Origin: Flavobacterium daejeonense DSM 17708
Lineage (GTDB): Bacteria; Bacteroidota; Bacteroidia; Flavobacteriales; Flavobacteriaceae
Length of the DNA stretch: 46,403 nt
Reading direction: 5' to 3'
Assembly (NCBI RefSeq): GCF_000425425.1
Contig: NZ_KE384375.1
Location: 1 to 46,403, forward strand
Shown: positions 41,746-46,403 of the stretch, one piece after another
Position numbering within the stretch: the stretch's first letter is position 1
How the letters are laid out: each line of letters starts with the position of its first letter
Notes under the pieces: model-generated
Databases searched by the model: none
What the model was told of the DNA's origin: nothing
What the model saw: the letters and a program-made list of their open reading frames with translations, nothing else
Translations under genes and position numbers: made by a program

Positions 41746-44700
41746 ATGAGTAAAATAAAACTTGGTTTAGATTTAGGTACGAATAGCATTGGTTGGACTG
41801 TTTTAGAAAAGACAAATGGAGTTTATGATTTTTTAAAGATTGAAGATGAAAAAGGAGATTTAATTCCGTCAAAAGGGAGTTACATTTTTTCTAAAAGTGT
41901 TGATGCTAATGAAAATTCAAAAGCTTCTGAACGAAGAGGTTTTAGAGGTGCAAGACGTAGAATTGATAGAATTAGATTAAGAAAAATTGCAACCTTGAAA
42001 GTACTTGAGGAGTTCAGTTTGTGTCCAAAATTTGAAGTTGGTGAATTAAATCGATGGAAAAATAAGAAAATTTATCCATGCGAAAATGTTGATTTTATTG
42101 ATTGGCAACGAACAGGAAAAAAGAATGGTAATAGTCAAACAGAGAAATTAAAGCAACCTTATTATTTGAGGTATTTAGCAGCTACAACATCTGGAATGAT
42201 GGAAACAGTAGAAGGCAGATTACAACTTGGAAGAGCTTTTTATCATTTATCTCAAAGAAGAGGTTATTTATCTAATTCAGAAGAAGAACAATCAGATGAT
42301 AAAATTGATTTGTTTAAAACAGATGTAAAAAAACTACTTGAAAATTGTAGTGGTTCTGGTGATTTTAAAGAGCCGTATGAAGTTATTTTTAATTTATATA
42401 AATCAGATGATAAAGTTAAAAGACTGAATTCAAAAATAGCGAAAGTATTAAAAATTGAGCAACTAATAGAAAACATAAAATCTTTTATTAAAACTGAGTT
42501 TGATAAACCAGAAAATTTAGGAAAAGTAATGGCTGGGATTGGAGAACTTTCTAAGGAAATGAAAGGTTTTCCAACGATGGGATGTTATTTTTATTCAATT
42601 TATAATACTGTAAATAAAAATTCGGGATTGATCAATAGGATAAGAGGTAGATATACACATAGAGAAGAACATTACGAAGCTGAATTTAATTATATCTGTA
42701 AAATTCAAAATATTGCAGGTGAGTTGAAAGATAAATTGCATAATGCCATTTTTTATCAACGACCATTAAAAAGTCAAAAAGGATTAGTTGCAAAATGTAC
42801 ACTAGAACCTAAACGAAAAAGAATTGCATTATCTCATCCATTATTTGAGGAATTCAGAATGTGGGAATCTATAAATAGGATTAAAATAAAAAGAGAATTT
42901 GAAGATAGATTAGATTTTTTAAATTATGGAGAGAAAGAACTTATCAAAAACGAGTTTTTACAGATTACTGATTTTGAGTTTAATAAAATCGCAAATAAAT
43001 TAAGTAATGGCCTTCCGTATAATTATATCAAGCGACCAGAAGAAGTTTATATTAAGGGAAAGTTCGATAAAGAGTTTGAAACAAAAGCAGTTATTAGTTT
43101 CAATTTTCCAATGGATAAGAAGTTTTCTGCTTGTCCAACAACTTCATCTTTGAAGAAAATAATTGGTAATGAGAATTACAATGCTATGCAACTTTTAAAT
43201 TCTGGTTATAAAGATGAAAAAGGAAAGAAACAGTTAAGTATTGAAGATGTTTGGCATTGTTTACAGTTAGATTCTTTTGGTTCAAAAGACAAGAAAACTG
43301 TTAGACAAGAATTTGCAAAAAAGCATTTACTACTTGATGAAAAAGGAATTGAAAACTTTGTAAAATTAAAGTTAGTAAAAGGATATGGCAGTTTAAGTAA
43401 ATCAGCCATCAAAAAAATAATTCCGTTTTTAGAAAAAGGAGAAATTTATACAAATGCAGTTTTCCTGGCTAATGTTACTGAAGTTTTAGGGCGTAAAATT
43501 TCAGATAACGAACAAAAGCAAATAGGAGAAATAATTAAAGTTGCATTAGAGAATTTTAGGTTAGAAAAACAAAATAAAGGAATTGTAAATAATTATATCA
43601 GTAAATTTAAATCAGACAAAGAGAATTCTTTGGGTAATAATCAATTTAGTATTGAAGTACATAAAAAAGAGTTAGATTATGAAATTGCTAATTGGATTGG
43701 CGAAATTCAATTGGCAGCGATGAAAAAAGAAGAAGTTTTAGAAATTACTGAAACTTGTTGGGAATTGTTTTATGAAGTTGCGTGTGATAGATTACCAAAA
43801 GATGTAAACTATCAATCAACTAAAACGATTCCTGAATTCATTTACGAAGGATTACATATATTTTTTCCTGATGACAAAATTGACGTTTCAAAATTATATC
43901 ATCCTTCAGCAATTGAGGCATACCCTAAAGCGGATAAAAACCTTGGTAATCCAGAAATTACATCAATAAAAAATCCTGTTTTTGATAGAGCAATGCACCA
44001 AGTAAAAAGATTGTGTAATGAATTAATCAGAAAAGGATTGGTTGATAAAGAAACTGAAGTTAATCTTGAAGTAGCAGGAGAAATCAATAGTGCAAGTTAT
44101 AGAAGAGCATTATCTCAATGGCAAAAAGAGCAAGAAGAAATAAGAACTTGGGCAAAAGAAAAAATTATTGATTGTTACACAAAAGAATTTAGCGATAATA
44201 AAATACCTACCGAAACGGAAATTTCAAAGTTTATTTTATATAGTGAACAAAACGGAAGATGTTTATATACCTCTGAAACAATAACTCCAAGAAATTTCTT
44301 GAACAAACAAACCATCTATGATATTGAGCATACAATTCCCAGAAGTAAAAACAATGACAATTCTTTAAAAAATAAAACATTAGCTAGTTATGATTTTAAT
44401 AGAAATTATAAAAAAGCTATTCTGCCCGGTTTACTAAATGTAAATTTCAATGGAAATCAGATTAACAAAGAAATTATTTTACTTAATAGAGATAAGCATT
44501 TAAAATCGTATTCATTTGTAGGTAAAAAACCTAATATGAATATTGTGTGGAATGTTTCATTGAGTGATTTAAAATTTGAATACAAAAAATTCAAAAATGC
44601 AGCAAAAGCAATTACAGATGCAACGGCTCATGACGAAGTGATGACAAAAGCTCATTACACAAAAATGAAATTAGATTATTTGCGTGAAAAATATAGAAAT

Positions 44701-46038
44701 TTTGAAATAGAAGAAATAAATAATCAATTTACAAATGCCAATCTAGTTGACACTCGAATAATTACAAAATATGCACGAGCTTATTTGAATTCATACTTCA
44801 ACAAGGTGAATGTTGTTAATGGAAAGATAACAGATACTTTACGAAAAATTTGGGGTTTGCAAGGAGATGAAGATGTAAAAGATAGAAGTAATCATATCCA
44901 TCATTGCATTGATGCAATTGTTGTTGCTTGTGTAGAAAAAGGAACAGCAAATAGGGGTTCTGAGTTATATCACAAATATGAAAATGATTATTTCAGAGGT
45001 AATTCTAACCCAAGAATTAGTGCAAAAGAACCGATGGAAAACTTTGTAGTGCGAATGAAAAATTTGCACAAAGAAGTTTTGGTTTTCCATAAACAAACTG
45101 ATAGAATAAAACCATTATTAATAAAAGCTCAAAAAGAAAATGCTAAAAAATTAAACTTAAGAGGAAGACTCAATAGCCAAAATCCTTATGCACATATTAA
45201 GAAAGATGGTGAGTTGATTTTTGCACAAAGAGAAAAGATAGCAAATTTAACAGTTAAAGACGTTGAAGAAAATATAATTGATGAAGGCATCAAAAAGCGT
45301 ATTTTAAATTTTGCAAAAGAAGTTGGTTTAGAAGCATTTGTTAAAGAAAGTAATAAAACGGGTTATATGATTCTTCCAAAATATTATGATGATGAAAAAG
45401 GTAAAGATATTAGTGAAATGATAATTAAAAGATTGAGATTAAAATCGTCAAAATCGAACCTTAAAGATTATAAAGAGATTAGAAAATTGGACAGAAATCA
45501 GGCTAAAGATAAAGATGGTAAGTTGAAATTTGGTCATAAATTTGACTTTTATTTTAATAAGGATTCATACACTAATTATGAAGCAAGAATCTATGGAGAT
45601 TTAATACCAAATGAAAAAGGGAAGTTTATAAACAGAGAATATAAAGTTATTAATCATCATAATATTGTTAAGAATATTTTTGAAAAAGAGGAAAGCAGTT
45701 CAATTTTACAATTACACCAAGACGATATGTTTTTAGTTTTTAATATTAATCCAAATGATGAAATTGATTGGAAAAATATTCAAGATTTACAAAATAGATT
45801 GTTTAAAATAGTAAAGTTCGATGAAAACGGAATTATTGTTTTAGTAAGACATAATTTTGCTGGAGGAAATGTTGGCTATGCTTCACCAATTAAATCAGAA
45901 AACGATTTGACTGACATTTCGCAAGTAGTTTTAAGAAGAAGTCCGTCAACTTTAAGAATAATTCCTGCTAAATTAAATGCGTTAGGTAAATTAGACATCA
46001 ACTATAGTAAAGATTTTTTAACTTCTCGAAGCCATTAA
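41746..46038 (+). CDS. cas9: Type II-C CRISPR RNA-guided endonuclease Cas9
   Basis: A 1430-residue Cas9, within the size usual for Bacteroidota II-C proteins. RuvC-I is GLDLGTNSIGW with Asp9; the arginine-rich bridge helix is ERRGFRGARRRIDRIRLRKI (about 63-82); RuvC-II has LEVAGEIN with Glu775; the HNH domain has DIEHTIPRS with His862 and FNRNYK with Asn885; RuvC-III has HHCIDAIVVA with His1053 and Asp1056. All nuclease residues are therefore present and the protein should cut both strands. The PAM-interacting domain is the last 250 residues. ATG 41746 follows an A-rich stretch typical of Bacteroidota initiation sites. Codon use is more AT-rich than the neighbours, in line with horizontal gain. 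A 46-codon ORF and the array follow on the same strand. Confidence 0.98.
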   Translation: MSKIKLGLDLGTNSIGWTVLEKTNGVYDFLKIEDEKGDLIPSKGSYIFSKSVDANENSKASERRGFRGARRRIDRIRLRKIATLKVLEEFSLCPKFEVGELNRWKNKKIYPCENVDFIDWQRTGKKNGNSQTEKLKQPYYLRYLAATTSGMMETVEGRLQLGRAFYHLSQRRGYLSNSEEEQSDDKIDLFKTDVKKLLENCSGSGDFKEPYEVIFNLYKSDDKVKRLNSKIAKVLKIEQLIENIKSFIKTEFDKPENLGKVMAGIGELSKEMKGFPTMGCYFYSIYNTVNKNSGLINRIRGRYTHREEHYEAEFNYICKIQNIAGELKDKLHNAIFYQRPLKSQKGLVAKCTLEPKRKRIALSHPLFEEFRMWESINRIKIKREFEDRLDFLNYGEKELIKNEFLQITDFEFNKIANKLSNGLPYNYIKRPEEVYIKGKFDKEFETKAVISFNFPMDKKFSACPTTSSLKKIIGNENYNAMQLLNSGYKDEKGKKQLSIEDVWHCLQLDSFGSKDKKTVRQEFAKKHLLLDEKGIENFVKLKLVKGYGSLSKSAIKKIIPFLEKGEIYTNAVFLANVTEVLGRKISDNEQKQIGEIIKVALENFRLEKQNKGIVNNYISKFKSDKENSLGNNQFSIEVHKKELDYEIANWIGEIQLAAMKKEEVLEITETCWELFYEVACDRLPKDVNYQSTKTIPEFIYEGLHIFFPDDKIDVSKLYHPSAIEAYPKADKNLGNPEITSIKNPVFDRAMHQVKRLCNELIRKGLVDKETEVNLEVAGEINSASYRRALSQWQKEQEEIRTWAKEKIIDCYTKEFSDNKIPTETEISKFILYSEQNGRCLYTSETITPRNFLNKQTIYDIEHTIPRSKNNDNSLKNKTLASYDFNRNYKKAILPGLLNVNFNGNQINKEIILLNRDKHLKSYSFVGKKPNMNIVWNVSLSDLKFEYKKFKNAAKAITDATAHDEVMTKAHYTKMKLDYLREKYRNFEIEEINNQFTNANLVDTRIITKYARAYLNSYFNKVNVVNGKITDTLRKIWGLQGDEDVKDRSNHIHHCIDAIVVACVEKGTANRGSELYHKYENDYFRGNSNPRISAKEPMENFVVRMKNLHKEVLVFHKQTDRIKPLLIKAQKENAKKLNLRGRLNSQNPYAHIKKDGELIFAQREKIANLTVKDVEENIIDEGIKKRILNFAKEVGLEAFVKESNKTGYMILPKYYDDEKGKDISEMIIKRLRLKSSKSNLKDYKEIRKLDRNQAKDKDGKLKFGHKFDFYFNKDSYTNYEARIYGDLIPNEKGKFINREYKVINHHNIVKNIFEKEESSSILQLHQDDMFLVFNINPNDEIDWKNIQDLQNRLFKIVKFDENGIIVLVRHNFAGGNVGYASPIKSENDLTDISQVVLRRSPSTLRIIPAKLNALGKLDINYSKDFLTSRSH

Positions 46039-46073
46039 TAAATGTTCAAATTAGATAAAAGATTAAATAAATT

Positions 46074-46214
46074 ATGAATCAATCAAAATTAACAAAAGAT
46101 CAAATAGAAAAAAATCAAGCAAAATTAGATAGGGCTTCAAAAAGTGGTTATGCTAAAAAGCAAACTAGAGAGGAAATATTGTTAGAATTTAAAAAGAGAT
46201 TAGGTTTTGTGTAG
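46074..46214 (+). CDS. Small basic ORF between cas9 and the CRISPR array, 46 aa
   Basis: ATG 46074 opens 46 codons encoding a highly charged product (starts MNQSKLTKDQIEKNQAKLDR, ends EFKKRLGFV) that is likely helical throughout, with no signal or membrane segment. It starts 35 nt after the cas9 stop and is co-directional. I do not recognise it. In type II-C loci this place normally holds cas1 and cas2. It could be a small accessory protein, an antitoxin-like or DNA-binding peptide, or a remnant of a lost gene. Codon use is AT-rich like cas9. Confidence 0.5.
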   Translation: MNQSKLTKDQIEKNQAKLDRASKSGYAKKQTREEILLEFKKRLGFV

Positions 46215-46309
46215 TTTTGTTTAAAAGTTCATTGACATAAGATTTTCAAAGTCTTAAACATCTCAAACCACAACGGAAAATCTTATGATTTTTTATGAAC
46301 AGATTTTCC
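46215..46309 (+). other. Leader-like region of the CRISPR array
   Basis: 95 nt of AT-rich sequence between the small ORF and the first repeat. It contains a 12-bp perfect inverted repeat (CATAAGATTTTC 46236-46247 with GAAAATCTTATG 46276-46287), whose right arm overlaps the left arm of a larger 21-bp inverted repeat with the first repeat. Also TGTTTAA/TTAAACA (46218-46224, 46254-46260). No exact TAnnTTTG box is present on the + strand. It ends AGATTTTCC next to the first repeat. Confidence 0.55.
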
Positions 46310-46321
46310 GTTGTGGTTTGA
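46263..46321. repeat. 21-bp perfect inverted repeat across the leader / first-repeat junction
   Basis: Left arm 46263-46283 and right arm 46301-46321 are perfectly complementary, with a 17-nt loop. The right arm covers the last 9 nt of the leader and the first 12 nt of repeat 1. The left arm is thus an inverted partial copy of the repeat plus its leader flank. In RNA it would hide the 5' part of repeat 1. Confidence 0.9.
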
Positions 46322-46403
46322 TTAAAGATTAGAAAACACGATATTACTAGACAAAGACCATCCAAATTATGAACCGTTGTGGTTTGATTAAAGATTAGAA
46401 AAC
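46310..46403 (+). CRISPR. Start of a type II-C CRISPR array (cut by the window end)
   Basis: Repeat 1 spans 46310-46345 (36 nt, starting GTTGTGGTTTGATTAAAGAT), then a 30-nt spacer (46346-46375), then 28 nt of repeat 2 (46376-46403), identical over that length. Repeat and spacer lengths are standard for type II. The + strand is the crRNA sense, because the repeat pairs with the minus-strand tracrRNA upstream of cas9. No match of the spacer to the rest of the window was seen by eye. The number of further spacers is unknown. Confidence 0.95.

Noticed and set aside
46346..46375. Self-targeting by the visible spacer
   Set aside because: No matching stretch was noticed elsewhere in the window; only an 8-nt TTATGAAC is shared with the leader, which can be chance. 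A genome-wide and phage search was not possible.
46039..46403. cas1, cas2, cas4 or csn2 near the array
   Set aside because: No reading frame of suitable size exists between cas9 and the window end on either strand.

Overview
The window looks like chromosome of a member of the Flavobacteriaceae (Bacteroidota), most likely Flavobacterium or a close relative. Evidence: AT-rich DNA; several promoters of the Bacteroidota form TTTG-N19-TAnnTTTG (rpsA, pheT, tRNA-His, TonB receptor); no purine-rich Shine-Dalgarno sites; several TTG/GTG starts; a type IX secretion (T9SS) type B sorting domain next to a PorP/SprF protein; an S1 protein gene with strong codon bias; and a large Bacteroidota-type II-C Cas9.

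Layout. 1-2.2 kb: a nucleosidase and two small unknown or secreted proteins on the + strand. 2.2-10.6 kb: a long, tightly packed minus-strand run (lipoprotein, M23 peptidase, acyl-ACP thioesterase, miaA, ion channel, DEDD exonuclease/GIY-YIG fusion, YggS, 3-hydroxyacyl-CoA dehydrogenase, membrane protein, Gfo/Idh/MocA oxidoreductase). 10.7-16.7 kb: pcm, smpB, VF530, an outer-membrane protein, an aldose epimerase, a secreted M1 peptidase and cmk. 16.7-20.4 kb: an iron-uptake pair (PepSY transmembrane protein and TonB-dependent siderophore receptor). 20.6-22.3 kb: Hsp20, a tiny membrane protein bracketed by two copies of an intergenic repeat, and a methyltransferase. 22.4-24.6 kb: a structured intergenic RNA-like element and rpsA. 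24.7-30.5 kb: a T9SS/gliding-type trio (type B CTD protein, PorP/SprF protein, OmpA-family protein). 30.6-41.4 kb: fasciclin protein, pheT, bestrophin, beta-helix lipoprotein, a menaquinone-type thioesterase and isochorismate synthase pair, bshB1, tRNA-His, and a large beta-helix secreted protein.

41.4-46.4 kb holds a type II-C CRISPR-Cas locus: cas9 (1430 aa, all nuclease motifs present), a 46-codon ORF where cas1/cas2 usually sit, a leader-like region, and the start of an array of 36-nt repeats with a 30-nt spacer, cut by the window end. A canonical tracrRNA lies upstream of cas9 on the minus strand. Its anti-repeat pairs with the + strand repeat (6 bp plus 11 bp around an internal loop), followed by a nexus and a UUCG-capped terminator.

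The most unusual observation is a second tracrRNA-like sequence between that tracrRNA and cas9, in the same orientation. It has its own anti-repeat (15 contiguous pairs with the repeat), the same AAGG nexus entry, a nexus stem with a compensatory base-pair change, an expanded nexus loop, a terminator-like hairpin and a TAnnTTTG promoter box. It overlaps the region expected to be the cas9 5' UTR, so it could be a second guide-scaffold RNA or a cas9 regulator. A third anti-repeat-like element sits in the leader, where a 21-bp perfect inverted copy of the leader/first-repeat junction could sequester the first repeat. No cas1 or cas2 is visible; they may lie beyond the array.
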